Made by a program: the position numbers and the translations under genes | NCBI RefSeq assembly: GCF_001905545.1 | Contig: NZ_LIPD01000027.1 | Coordinates: 1-64,000 of the forward strand | Reading direction: 5' to 3' | From: Streptomyces sp. CB02056 | GTDB lineage: Bacteria > Actinomycetota > Actinomycetes > Streptomycetales > Streptomycetaceae | Length of the DNA: 64,000 nucleotides | The notes under the pieces: generated by a model | What the model was told of the DNA's origin: nothing | Seen by the model: the letters and a program-made list of their open reading frames with translations, nothing else | Database searches by the model: none | Shown here: piece after piece, positions 50,722-59,651 of the stretch | Numbering within the stretch: the first letter of the stretch is position 1 | Layout of the letters: each line of letters begins with the position of its first letter

Positions 50722-50897
50722 GCACCGCTCCGCCGCCCACCGTCGGGCACGCCCCGGGACCCCGTCGGCTCCCGGTCGCGGCCGGGAGGTGCCCTCCCAC
50801 CCCCGCCGCGAGGCGCGCGCACCCCGCCGCCGCGCACCGGTCCGCCGCCCACCGCCGGGCACGCCCCGGGGCCCGGCCGGCTCCCGGTCGCGGCCGG
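50722..50897 (+). repeat. Two-copy 64-base direct repeat after dacB
   Basis: 50722-50785 and 50834-50897 are direct repeats of 64 bases differing at about five positions, 112 bases apart. Each is preceded by a CCGCGAGGCGCGC element. They contain GC-rich inverted repeats such as CCCGG/CCGGG. They fill most of the 300-base gap between dacB and the Zn-protease gene; no coding gene is seen there. Confidence 0.8.
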
Positions 50898-50982
50898 AGA
50901 CCGGTGGGGCCGGGGCCCGTTGGGGAGAGGTGTTCGCGGCGGGTGGCTGCCGTTGGTGGTGGGGAGCACGTACGGTGAGGGC

Positions 50983-52155
50983 ATGACGAGCGCGAGTGGC
51001 GGTGCTGACATGGTCGACTGGAACCTCGCGGTCGCAACCGCGACCAGGTTGGTGCGGCCGGGTCCGGAAGTGAGCCGGGAGGAAGCGGCGGCGGTGGTCG
51101 CCGAGCTGCGCCGGCACGCCCTGGAGGCGGAGGAGCACGTGCGGGCGTTCACCGGCATGCGTTCGTCCAGCCTGTCCCAGGCCGCGGCGACGCCGGTGCT
51201 GGTGGTGGACCGTCCGGGGTGGATCCGGGCCAACGTGGCGGGCTTCCGCACGGTCGTCCAGCCGCTGGTGGAGAAGCTCCAGGCGCGTCGGGCGAACAGC
51301 ACGGCGGCCGGGGTGTTCGGCGCGGTGGGCGAGAAGGCGACCGGGATCGAGGTCGGGGCGCTGCTGGCGTTCCTGTCCACCAAGGTGCTGGGCCAGTACG
51401 AGACCTTCGCCCCGGCCGAGCCCCCGCTGGAGGCGCCGGACAGCCCGGCGGCGCTGTTCGACAAGCCGCGGCTGGGGCCGGAGGGCCCCGGGCCGGGCCG
51501 GCTGCTGCTGGTGGCGCCGAACATCGTGCACGTCGAGCGGGAGCTGGACGTCGACCCGTCCGACTTCCGGCTCTGGGTCTGCCTGCACGAGGAGACGCAC
51601 CGGACGCAGTTCACCGCGGTGCCGTGGCTGCGCGACCACATCCAGTCCGAGGTGCAGTCCTTCCTCGCCGAGACGGACGTCGACCCGGGCGCCCTGCTGG
51701 AGCGGCTGCGGGACGCGGCGGGTTCGCTCGGCGGCCTGCCGGGTGGCGGCAGCCGGGAGGGCGCCTCCTCCGGGAACCTGCTGGAGATCGTCCAGTCGCC
51801 CGCGCAGCGCGAGATCCTCGGCCGGCTGACGGCCGTGATGTCGCTGCTGGAGGGCCACGCGGACGTGGTGATGGACGGCGTCGGGCCGGCCGTGGTGCCG
51901 ACGGTCGCCGAGATCCGGGAGAAGTTCCAGCAGCGCCGGGACCGCGGCGCCAACCGGCTCGACCTGCTGCTGCGCCGGCTGCTCGGCATGGACGCGAAGC
52001 TGCGCCAGTACCAGGACGGCGCGGTGTTCGTGCGCGGGGTGGTGGAGCAGGTCGGCATGGAGGGGTTCAACCGGGTGTGGACCTCCCCGAACACCCTGCC
52101 CACCAAGGACGAGATCCACGACCCGGCCGCCTGGGTGGCCCGGGTGGCGCGCTGA
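50983..52155 (+). CDS. Zinc-dependent metalloprotease-like protein (DUF2342)
   Basis: A 390-residue actinobacterial protein of the DUF2342 family, sometimes labelled as F420-biosynthesis-associated. It has a zincin motif HEETH at residues 202-206 (WVCLHEETHRTQF) and a downstream EGHADVVMDGVG segment whose Glu or His may complete the metal site. No signal peptide is seen, so it is likely cytoplasmic. The ATG at 50983 has GTGAGGG upstream. It always lies between dacB and tilS in streptomycetes; its substrate is unknown. Confidence 0.85.
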   Translation: MTSASGGADMVDWNLAVATATRLVRPGPEVSREEAAAVVAELRRHALEAEEHVRAFTGMRSSSLSQAAATPVLVVDRPGWIRANVAGFRTVVQPLVEKLQARRANSTAAGVFGAVGEKATGIEVGALLAFLSTKVLGQYETFAPAEPPLEAPDSPAALFDKPRLGPEGPGPGRLLLVAPNIVHVERELDVDPSDFRLWVCLHEETHRTQFTAVPWLRDHIQSEVQSFLAETDVDPGALLERLRDAAGSLGGLPGGGSREGASSGNLLEIVQSPAQREILGRLTAVMSLLEGHADVVMDGVGPAVVPTVAEIREKFQQRRDRGANRLDLLLRRLLGMDAKLRQYQDGAVFVRGVVEQVGMEGFNRVWTSPNTLPTKDEIHDPAAWVARVAR

Positions 52156-52252
52156 GCGCGGTCGTGACGCGGGCGCGCCGTACGCCGGACGGCAAGCGGC
52201 GCGCGCCGGTCAAACCCGCTCGTACGAGTGGTCCAATCAGGCCGACGACGAG

Positions 52253-52270
52253 TGAAGAAGCGTTTCTTCA
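52253..52270. other. AT-rich inverted repeat between Zn-protease and tilS
   Basis: TGAAGAA (52253-52259) and TTCTTCA (52264-52270) are perfect inverted repeats around GCGT, in a region otherwise above 70% GC. It may be an operator or protein-binding site upstream of tilS. Confidence 0.4.
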
Positions 52271-52440
52271 TTCACCCGAACGTGGGACGGTCGACCTGCC
52301 GGGGGCGCGGGTGGCGTAGTGGGTGGCCACTATCTGCCACCATCTGTGAGCGCCCGGTAACCGGGTGCTCATGCGGGTGCGCGGTCCCCGCCGCGTCCGC
52401 CGCACGTCCTGTCCCCCCCTCCGTCGAGGAGTCGTCCGCC

Positions 52441-53568
52441 GTGGGTCCTCACCCCGCCGTCGCCGCGATACGCCTGGCCGTTCGCCGTACGCTCACCGAC
52501 CTCGCCGCCGAGGCCGGTTCCACCTTCACCGCGCCCGTGCGCCGGCCCCGGGAGCGCCCGGCCGGGGCGCCGCTGGTGGGTGCCGCGGTCGGCACCACCC
52601 TGATCGGCAACGCCGCGCGCCACCCCTCCGGGCTGCCCCGGACCCCGGCCGCGCCCGGCTCGCCGCTGGTCCTGGTCGCGGTCAGCGGCGGCGCCGACTC
52701 GATGGCGCTGGCCATCGCCGCCGCCTTCGAAGCCCCCAAGATCGGCCTGCGGGTCGGCGCCGTCACCGTCGACCACGGCCTCCAGGCGGGATCCGCCGAG
52801 CGTGCCGCCCAGGTGGCCGACCGGCTGCGCAGCCTCGGCCTCGACCCGGTGGAGGCGGTCCCGGTCCGGGTCGGCCGCGCCGGGGGCCCGGAGGCCGCCG
52901 CCCGGGACGCCCGCTACGCCGCCCTGGACGCGGCCGCCGACCGCCACGGCGCGATCGCGGTGCTGCTCGGCCACACCCGGGACGACCAGGCCGAGACCGT
53001 GCTGCTGGGCCTGGCCCGCGGCTCCGGCTCCCGCTCGCTGGCCGGGATGCCCGCCCAGAAGGGCCGCTACCGCCGCCCGCTGCTGGAGCTGGACCGGGCG
53101 GCCACCCGGCAGGCCTGCGCCGCCCAGTCGATCCCGGTCTGGGACGACCCGCACAACTGTGATCCCGCCTACACCCGCTCCCGGGTCCGCCACGAGGTGC
53201 TGCCGGTCCTGGAGAAGCACCTGGGCGGCGGGGTGGTCGAGGCGCTGGCCCGCACCGCCCGGCTGTTCCGCGACGACGCCGACGCCCTCGACCAGTGGGC
53301 CGCACTGGCCGAACGCGACCTCCGTACGGGCGACGGCGCCCTGGACGCCGTGAAGCTGGCCGAACTGCCGCCCGCGGTGCGCCGCCGGGTGCTGCGCCGG
53401 GCCGCGCTGCGGGCGGGCTGTCCGGCCGGGGACCTGTTCGCCCGGCACCTGGAGACGATCGACCTGCTGGTCACCGGATGGCGCGGACAGGGCCCGCTGC
53501 ACCTACCCGGGGGCGTCGAGGCCACCCGCAGGTGTGGCACGCTGGTCTTTCGGCGGCAGGGCGACTGA
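52441..53568 (+). CDS. tilS: tRNA(Ile)-lysidine synthase
   Basis: Modifies the wobble cytidine of tRNA-Ile(CAU) to lysidine, an essential step for AUA decoding. The 375-residue protein has the PP-loop SGGADS at 82-87 ([12 protein letters not shown]), [13 protein letters not shown], and [22 protein letters not shown]-terminal domain of about 100 residues follows. The GTG at 52441 has GAGGAG upstream; a longer frame starts at 52228 without a ribosome site. The hpt gene follows 71 bases later, as in most bacteria. Confidence 0.93.
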   Translation: MGPHPAVAAIRLAVRRTLTDLAAEAGSTFTAPVRRPRERPAGAPLVGAAVGTTLIGNAARHPSGLPRTPAAPGSPLVLVAVSGGADSMALAIAAAFEAPKIGLRVGAVTVDHGLQAGSAERAAQVADRLRSLGLDPVEAVPVRVGRAGGPEAAARDARYAALDAAADRHGAIAVLLGHTRDDQAETVLLGLARGSGSRSLAGMPAQKGRYRRPLLELDRAATRQACAAQSIPVWDDPHNCDPAYTRSRVRHEVLPVLEKHLGGGVVEALARTARLFRDDADALDQWAALAERDLRTGDGALDAVKLAELPPAVRRRVLRRAALRAGCPAGDLFARHLETIDLLVTGWRGQGPLHLPGGVEATRRCGTLVFRRQGD

Positions 53569-53639
53569 CGGGCGAGGCATGCCCAGGGGGAGCCGACCGC
53601 CGGCCACACAGACCCCGAACGTTTGAGGACGTATCCCCG

Positions 53640-54194
53640 GTGGACCAGAACGACATGGGCGCTGACCTCGCGAAGGTGCTCATCAGCAAGGACGAGATCG
53701 ACGCCAAGCTCCTGGAGCTGGCCGAGCGAATCGACCGGGACTACGCAGGCAAGGACCTGCTGATCGTCGGCGTCCTCAAGGGGGCTGTGATGGTCATGGC
53801 CGACCTGGCCCGGACCCTGCACTCGCAGGTCACCATGGACTGGATGGCCGTCTCCTCTTACGGGATGGGCACCAAGTCCTCCGGTGTGGTGCGGATCCTG
53901 AAGGACCTGGACACCGACATCGCCGGCCGTGACGTCCTGATCGTCGAGGACATCATCGACTCCGGTCTGACGCTGTCCTGGCTGCTCGGCAACCTGGGCT
54001 CGCGCGGTCCGGCCTCGCTGGAGGTCTGCGCGCTGCTCCGCAAGCCGGACGCCGCCAAGGTCGAGATCGACGTCAAGTACGTCGGCTTCGACATCCCCAA
54101 CGAGTTCGTGGTCGGCTACGGCCTGGACTACGCGGAGAAGCTGCGCAACCTCCCCTTCATCGGGACCCTCGCCCCGCACGTCTACGGCGGCTGA
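53640..54194 (+). CDS. hpt: Hypoxanthine phosphoribosyltransferase
   Basis: Purine salvage: converts hypoxanthine or guanine and PRPP to the nucleotide. The 184-residue protein has LLIVGVLKGAVMVMADLAR, the SSYGMGTKSSG loop, the PRPP-binding motif VLIVEDIIDSGLTLSWLL, and the C-terminal VGFDIPNEFVVGYGLDYAEKLRNLPFIG. The GTG at 53640 has GAGGA about ten bases upstream; ATG at 53655 is an alternative. It sits between tilS and ftsH, the standard arrangement. Confidence 0.95.
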   Translation: MDQNDMGADLAKVLISKDEIDAKLLELAERIDRDYAGKDLLIVGVLKGAVMVMADLARTLHSQVTMDWMAVSSYGMGTKSSGVVRILKDLDTDIAGRDVLIVEDIIDSGLTLSWLLGNLGSRGPASLEVCALLRKPDAAKVEIDVKYVGFDIPNEFVVGYGLDYAEKLRNLPFIGTLAPHVYGG

Positions 54195-54210
54195 CGGCCC
54201 CGTTCGGGTT

Positions 54211-54242
54211 ACGGGCGGGAACAGTAGGCCGTTCCCGCCCGT
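54211..54242 (+). terminator. Terminator after hpt
   Basis: ACGGGCGGGAAC (54211-54222) and GTTCCCGCCCGT (54231-54242) form a perfect 12-base-pair stem with an 8-base loop, 17 bases after the hpt stop. Confidence 0.82.
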
Positions 54243-54423
54243 TGGACCCCCGGGGACAAAGAACCACAGCCGTCTCGCCGTGCTCCCGCCATGGGTGGGT
54301 CCGACTGCGGTACGGTCCAATAAACCGCTCTTCACATGAGCACCAATCGGATTGCGCCGCGGCCCAACAGCCCCCCGGCGCCGTTGAGTGGCAGGAGGGA
54401 CGGGGCGGCAACGCCCCGCATGG

Positions 54424-56478
54424 ATGGACGTCAAGCGATACTTCCGTGCGCCGATCATGTGGATCGTGCTGGCCGTCCTCGCCGTCATCGTGCTGATGCA
54501 GGTCGTTTCGGACTCCAACGGCTACAAGACGGTGGACACCGGTCAGGTCGTCGCGGCGATCGACGCGCACAACGTCAAGTCGGCGCAGATCACCACCGGT
54601 GACTCGAACACGATCAAGATCCAGCTCAAGGACGGCGCCACGCTGCCCAGTGCCGGAACGGGCAAGACCCCGTCCGGTACCAAGTTCCAGGCCTCTTACA
54701 TCGGCGACCAGGGTGTCGCCATCGCCGACAAGCTCCAGGCCCAGGTCAACGACAAGGACGCGAGCACGCTCGCCGAGGGCTACACGATCAGCCCGGAGAA
54801 GCAGAGCACCTTCGTCAGCCTGCTGCTGTCGATGCTCCCGATCGTGATCATCGTCCTGGTCTTCCTGTTCCTGATGAACCAGATGCAGGGCGGCGGCTCC
54901 AGGGTCATGCAGTTCGGCAAGTCCAAGGCCAAGCTGCTCACCAAGGACACCCCGAAGACCACCTTCGCCGACGTCGCCGGCGCGGACGAGGCGGTCGAGG
55001 AGCTCCACGAGATCAAGGAGTTCCTCCAGGAGCCGGCCAAGTTCCAGGCCGTCGGCGCCAAGATCCCCAAGGGCGTGCTGCTCTACGGCCCGCCCGGCAC
55101 CGGCAAGACCCTGCTGGCCCGCGCCGTCGCGGGCGAGGCCGGGGTGCCCTTCTACTCCATCTCCGGCTCGGACTTCGTCGAGATGTTCGTCGGTGTCGGC
55201 GCCAGCCGCGTCCGCGACCTCTTCGAGCAGGCCAAGGCGAACGCCCCGGCGATCGTCTTCGTCGACGAGATCGACGCCGTCGGCCGGCACCGCGGCGCGG
55301 GCCTCGGCGGCGGCCACGACGAGCGCGAGCAGACCCTCAACCAGCTGCTGGTCGAGATGGACGGCTTCGACGTCAAGGGCGGCGTGATCCTGATCGCCGC
55401 GACCAACCGCCCCGACATCCTGGACCCGGCGCTGCTGCGCCCAGGCCGCTTCGACCGCCAGATCGCGGTCGAGCGCCCCGACCTCCAGGGCCGGCTGGAC
55501 ATCCTCAAGGTGCACCAGAAGGGCAAGCCGATCGCGCCCGACGTCGACCTGTCGGCCGTCGCCAAGCGCACCCCCGGCTTCACCGGTGCCGACCTGTCGA
55601 ACGTCCTCAACGAGGCGGCGCTGCTGACCGCCCGCTCGGACAAGAAGCTGATCGACAACGGCATCCTGGACGAGGCGATCGACCGCGTCGTGGCCGGTCC
55701 GCAGAAGCGCACGCGGATCATGTCCGACCGGGAGAAGAAGATCACCGCGTACCACGAGGGCGGCCACGCCCTGGTCGCGGCGGCCTGCCAGTACAGCGAC
55801 CCGGTGCACAAGATCACCATCCTGTCCCGCGGCCGGGCCCTCGGCTACACCATGGTGCTGCCGGACGAGGACAAGTACTCCACCACCCGCAACGAGATGC
55901 TCGACCAGCTCGCCTACATGATGGGCGGGCGCGCGGCGGAGGAGCTGGTCTTCCACGACCCGACCACCGGTGCCTCGAACGACATCGAGAAGGCCACCGC
56001 GACGGCCCGGGCCATGGTCACCCAGTACGGCATGACCGAGCGCCTCGGCGCGATCAAGTTCGGCTCGGACAACTCGGAGCCGTTCCTCGGCCGCGAGATG
56101 GGCCACCAGCGCGACTACTCGGAAGAGGTCGCCGGGCTGGTCGACGAAGAGGTCAAGAAGCTCATCGACACGGCGCACAACGAGGCCTGGGAGATCCTGG
56201 TCGAGAACCGCGACGTGCTCGACAACCTGGTCCTGGAGCTCCTGGAGAAGGAGACCCTGAACAAGGAGCAGATCGCCGAGGTCTTCGCCCCGATCGTCAA
56301 GCGCCCGACCCGGCCGGCCTGGACGGGCTCCGCCCGCCGCACGCCGTCCACCCGGCCTCCGGTGCAGTCCCCGAAGGAGCTGGCGCTCACCAACGGCGCC
56401 GCCTCCGGCGAGGCCGCTCCGGTGGACGTCGTGAAGCTCCCGCCGCTGCCGGCCACCGAGCCGCCGACCGAGGGCTGA
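54424..56478 (+). CDS. ftsH: ATP-dependent zinc metalloprotease FtsH
   Basis: Membrane-bound AAA+ protease that degrades misfolded membrane and some regulatory proteins. The 684-residue protein has two membrane helices (about 11-27 and 131-151) around an extracellular domain. The AAA domain has Walker A GPPGTGKT at 222-229, Walker [12 protein letters not shown] at about 277-287 and an SRH region ([20 protein letters not shown], in parts). The protease site HEGGH is at 444-448. The ATG at 54424 matches the usual start ([10 protein letters not shown]), but no Shine-Dalgarno is nearby; a GTG at 54388 would add 12 residues. Stems terminate both sides. Confidence 0.93.
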   Translation: MDVKRYFRAPIMWIVLAVLAVIVLMQVVSDSNGYKTVDTGQVVAAIDAHNVKSAQITTGDSNTIKIQLKDGATLPSAGTGKTPSGTKFQASYIGDQGVAIADKLQAQVNDKDASTLAEGYTISPEKQSTFVSLLLSMLPIVIIVLVFLFLMNQMQGGGSRVMQFGKSKAKLLTKDTPKTTFADVAGADEAVEELHEIKEFLQEPAKFQAVGAKIPKGVLLYGPPGTGKTLLARAVAGEAGVPFYSISGSDFVEMFVGVGASRVRDLFEQAKANAPAIVFVDEIDAVGRHRGAGLGGGHDEREQTLNQLLVEMDGFDVKGGVILIAATNRPDILDPALLRPGRFDRQIAVERPDLQGRLDILKVHQKGKPIAPDVDLSAVAKRTPGFTGADLSNVLNEAALLTARSDKKLIDNGILDEAIDRVVAGPQKRTRIMSDREKKITAYHEGGHALVAAACQYSDPVHKITILSRGRALGYTMVLPDEDKYSTTRNEMLDQLAYMMGGRAAEELVFHDPTTGASNDIEKATATARAMVTQYGMTERLGAIKFGSDNSEPFLGREMGHQRDYSEEVAGLVDEEVKKLIDTAHNEAWEILVENRDVLDNLVLELLEKETLNKEQIAEVFAPIVKRPTRPAWTGSARRTPSTRPPVQSPKELALTNGAASGEAAPVDVVKLPPLPATEPPTEG

Positions 56479-56497
56479 CCCCCGCTCCGTAGGGAAT

Positions 56498-56541
56498 GGA
56501 TGCCGCGTCACCAGGGTTTGTACCCTGGAGGCGCGGCATCC
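56498..56541 (+). terminator. Compound hairpin between ftsH and folE
   Basis: GGATGCCGCG (56498-56507) pairs with CGCGGCATCC (56532-56541). Inside, CCAGGGT (56511-56517) pairs with ACCCTGG (56522-56528), with a symmetric 3x3 internal loop. It lies 20 bases after ftsH and is a probable terminator; a TACCCT -10-like hexamer (56521-56526) lies in its apex and could also serve folE. Confidence 0.75.
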
Positions 56542-56584
56542 GTGCTGTTCAGCCAGAGTCTTCCGATACATAAGCGAGGCCCGC

Positions 56585-57190
56585 ATGATCGACCCGGTGA
56601 CCTTCGACGGTCCGCCCGCCGTCGGTACCTTCGACCAGAAGCGGGCCGAGAACGCCATCCGCGAGCTGCTCCTCGCCGTCGGGGAGGACCCGGACCGCGA
56701 GGGCCTGCTGGAGACCCCGGCCCGGGTGGCGCGCGCCTACAAGGAGATATTCGCGGGCCTGTGGCAGGAGCCCGAGGACGTCCTCACCACCACCTTCGAC
56801 CTCGGCCACGACGAGATGGTGCTGGTCAAGGACATCGAGCTGACCTCGGTCTGCGAGCACCACCTGGTGCCGTTCCGCGGCGTGGCCCACGTCGGGTACA
56901 TCCCGTCCACCAGCGGCAAGATCACCGGGCTGTCCAAGCTCGCCCGGCTGGTCGACGTCTACGCCCGCCGGCCGCAGGTGCAGGAGCGGCTGACCAGCCA
57001 GGTCGCCGACGCGCTGATGCGGATCCTGGAGCCGCGCGGGGCGATCGTCGTGGTCGAGTGCGAGCACATGTGCATGTCGATGCGCGGCATCCGCAAGCCC
57101 GGCGCCAAGACCATCACCTCCTGCGTGCGCGGCCAGCTGCGCGACCCGGCCACCCGGGCCGAGGCGATGAGCCTCATCATCGGCCGGTAG
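56585..57190 (+). CDS. folE: GTP cyclohydrolase I
   Basis: First step of folate synthesis: GTP to dihydroneopterin triphosphate. The 201-residue protein has the zinc ligands Cys90 and His93 ([12 protein letters not shown]) and Cys163 ([11 protein letters not shown]), plus the [21 protein letters not shown] substrate region. The length is typical. The ATG at 56585 gives the family N-terminus. The later folate genes folP, folB and folK follow within 7 kb, after three unrelated genes. Confidence 0.95.
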   Translation: MIDPVTFDGPPAVGTFDQKRAENAIRELLLAVGEDPDREGLLETPARVARAYKEIFAGLWQEPEDVLTTTFDLGHDEMVLVKDIELTSVCEHHLVPFRGVAHVGYIPSTSGKITGLSKLARLVDVYARRPQVQERLTSQVADALMRILEPRGAIVVVECEHMCMSMRGIRKPGAKTITSCVRGQLRDPATRAEAMSLIIGR

Positions 57191-57211
57191 GGCGCCGGCC
57201 GGGCCGACGGT

Positions 57212-58006
57212 TCAGGAACCGGGCACCTCGTGCTCCGCGTGCGGCGGAGCCGGGGTGCCCAGCGCGTTGCGGTGCTCGGGCATCCGCAGCGTGACCATCC
57301 GGCGCCAGCCGTAGGCGCGGTCGTACAGGTGGAGCGCGCGCACCCCGAGGGTGATCAGGGCGAGCTGCCAGCGCGGCCAGCGCAGGATCCGGGCCATCCG
57401 GGCGGTGACGGCGAGGCCGACGTCCCGGTAGGTGCGGACCTCGCCCCGGGCGCTGGTCTCCAGGGCGTGCCGGACGTACGGGCCGTGGCCCTCGGAGATC
57501 AGCCGCAGCAGCTCCTCGTGGCAGTAGGCGAGGTGGTCGTCCTCGTCGGCGGAGATCACCCGCATCGCCCGGCCGAGGGCCGGGTTGTCCGCGTACGCCC
57601 TGACCAGCTGCCGCATCTGCTCGGCGGCGCGCTGCTCGGTGACCCGGCTGTGCGCGAGGTAGGTGATGAGCTCGCGGTCGGTCAGCGGGACGTCGCTGTT
57701 CAGCCGTTCGTGCGAGAGGCCGATGCCCTGGCGCTCCAGCAGCATGCAGTAGTCGGTCTCGTCGGGCACGGGCACCTTGGGCAGGCCGCGCCGGTTCAGC
57801 AGCTGGGCGAAGATCCGGCCGTGCTTGCGCTCGTCGGCACCGTGCCGGGCGACCTTCGGGGCGAGGACCGGGTCCCGGGTGAGGGCGGCGATCCGCTCGT
57901 TCTCCCAGCCGCCCTGGTCCTCGCCGCCGGCCGCGATGCTGCAGAACAGCTGGTACGCCTGGTCGTTGCGGTAGATCTCGTCGAAGAGCGAGCGGGTGCT
58001 CAGCAC
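57212..58006 (-). CDS. Ferritin-like domain protein
   Basis: A 264-residue helical protein with a candidate di-iron centre. Motifs ADERKHGRIF and DEDDHLAYCHEEL are ExxH-type iron-binding pairs, with further Glu in GGWENERIA and SRVTEQRAAEQM. The C-terminal part (residues 190-240) is hydrophobic and basic. This type is found between folE and folP in streptomycetes. The GTG at 58006 has AGGAGG upstream. It is convergent with folE, separated by 21 bases. The enzyme activity, if any, is unknown. Confidence 0.78.
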   Translation of the reverse strand: MLSTRSLFDEIYRNDQAYQLFCSIAAGGEDQGGWENERIAALTRDPVLAPKVARHGADERKHGRIFAQLLNRRGLPKVPVPDETDYCMLLERQGIGLSHERLNSDVPLTDRELITYLAHSRVTEQRAAEQMRQLVRAYADNPALGRAMRVISADEDDHLAYCHEELLRLISEGHGPYVRHALETSARGEVRTYRDVGLAVTARMARILRWPRWQLALITLGVRALHLYDRAYGWRRMVTLRMPEHRNALGTPAPPHAEHEVPGS

Positions 58007-58119
58007 AGTGCCTCCTGCGCGGGTCCGGGGGCGCCCGGCGGGGGCCGACGGGCGGTCGCGATACGTTCCCCCGGGCCGCCGGCCGGGCGGGCCGACCGGC
58101 GGGTAGTCACCCACGTGCG

Positions 58120-59274
58120 CTAGCCGAGGTGCGAGCCCAGCCATTCGAGGGTGGCCGGCAGCTCCCTGGTCCAGCTGTCGAAGTTGTGCCCGCCGTCGTC
58201 CAGGTAGAGCGAGTCGATCTTGAACTGGGGGTTGGCCGCCGCGGTCCTGGTGGCGAGGTCGACGAACTGGACGGTCTGCGGGTAGTCCCCCTCCGCGCGG
58301 GTGGAGACCGCCAGCACGTTGAGCGCCGGGACCGGCAGGTTCTGCAGCCGCCAGCCGAGGTCGTGCTGCTGGGCCAGCGCCTTGTCGCCGTTGAAGAGGT
58401 CGCCGCCGGTGTAGTTGTCCTGGCGCACGGTGAAGTCGCCGTGCAGGCTCGCCGCGCTGCCGTAGACGTTCGGGAAGCGCATCGCCAGGCGCAGCGCGCA
58501 GCTGCCGCCGGTGGAGTAGCCGAGGGTGCCCCAGGAGCCGGCCGTGCGGCCGACCCGGTAGGCGCTGAGGATGGCCTCGGGGACGTCCTTGACGAACCAG
58601 GTCTCGGTGCGCGGCCCGCCGGGGACGTCCACGCACTCGGTGTCCCGGGACGGGACGACCGCCGGGCGGGCCATCACCAGGACGGTCGGCGGCATCTTGC
58701 CGGAGCGCTGCAGCTCGATCGCGGTCTGGGCGAGGGGCAGCTCGTGCAGCAGGTTCAGGGTGGTGCCCGGGTAGCCGGCGATGGCCAGCAGGACGGGGAA
58801 GCGGACCAGGGTGAGCTTCGGGTCGAAGTACGCGGGCGGCAGGTAGACGAACATCTGGTCGGAGAAGCCCGTCTCCTTGCCGCTCACCCGGACCGACTCG
58901 ATCCTGCCGACCTCCTCGGGCGGGCCCTTCGGCAGGTTGGTGATGGTCTCCAGGCCGCCCTCGGTGGTGGGCTGGACCAGCGCGTCGGGGACCGGGGTGC
59001 CGCCCCTGTGGTTCTCGTTGCCGGCCAGCGCGAGCTTGGCGCCGCCGGGGCTGAGCAGGTCGTCCCAGGAGGTGTAGAACCCGAAGGAGTTGTTCACCGA
59101 CAGCGCGAGCACGGCCAGGACCGAGGCTTGAACGACCGTCAGTAACCCGATCCGGCCGAGCACCGGCAGCGGACGTTGCGGCGCCAGCCGCGGCCAGAGC
59201 CACAGGGTCGTGACGACCGCCGCGGCGCCGAGTGCGAGAAGCGAGTTCACCAGCGCGTCGCTGGTCAGTTCCAT
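58120..59274 (-). CDS. Membrane-anchored esterase (alpha/beta hydrolase, antigen 85/esterase D-like)
   Basis: A 384-residue protein with two N-terminal membrane helices (about 7-25 and 40-60) and an extracellular hydrolase domain. The nucleophile elbow is GYSTGGSCAL, and the terminal His is in DGGHNFDSW. The FDPKLTLVRFPVLLAIAGYPG and KDVPEAILSAYRV segments are typical of the esterase family that includes mycolyltransferase-like proteins. The ATG at 59274 has GGAAGG upstream; a longer frame at 59316 lacks support. Its substrate is unknown. Ferritin-like gene follows downstream. Confidence 0.8.
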   Translation of the reverse strand: MELTSDALVNSLLALGAAAVVTTLWLWPRLAPQRPLPVLGRIGLLTVVQASVLAVLALSVNNSFGFYTSWDDLLSPGGAKLALAGNENHRGGTPVPDALVQPTTEGGLETITNLPKGPPEEVGRIESVRVSGKETGFSDQMFVYLPPAYFDPKLTLVRFPVLLAIAGYPGTTLNLLHELPLAQTAIELQRSGKMPPTVLVMARPAVVPSRDTECVDVPGGPRTETWFVKDVPEAILSAYRVGRTAGSWGTLGYSTGGSCALRLAMRFPNVYGSAASLHGDFTVRQDNYTGGDLFNGDKALAQQHDLGWRLQNLPVPALNVLAVSTRAEGDYPQTVQFVDLATRTAAANPQFKIDSLYLDDGGHNFDSWTRELPATLEWLGSHLG

Positions 59275-59651
59275 GCCGTCGGCCTTCCGGTGGGACACTG
59301 TCGGTGCAGGCTTCATCGTCTGGCGGTCCGTCAGGCCGGGCCACCGTGGCTAGGCTGTCCGGATGCCCGGGCGGGCTGGTAGGGCGGGGAGAGCCGGAGG
59401 CAACCGGCGCCCTAGAATGCGGCGTCCACCGTACGTAACGCGTCCCGGAGGGTCCCGTCGCGCCACGCTGCGGCGGGCCCCCGGCTCCCACCGCCGGCTC
59501 AACCCGCAGCGCGACCACGGCCCCGGTTTACCGACCGTTTCCGGGTCCTTGGTATGCGCATTGCCTGATGAAGGAATAGGCATGAAGGTCCATCACGCGT
59601 CCTCCCCCGGAGTGACCGGACACCGCACCGCAGCCTCTACGCTGAGCTTCC

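Noticed and set aside
54336-54602. ATG-started frame overlapping the ftsH start
   Set aside because: It shifts out of frame with the conserved FtsH N-terminus and its product has no recognisable motif.
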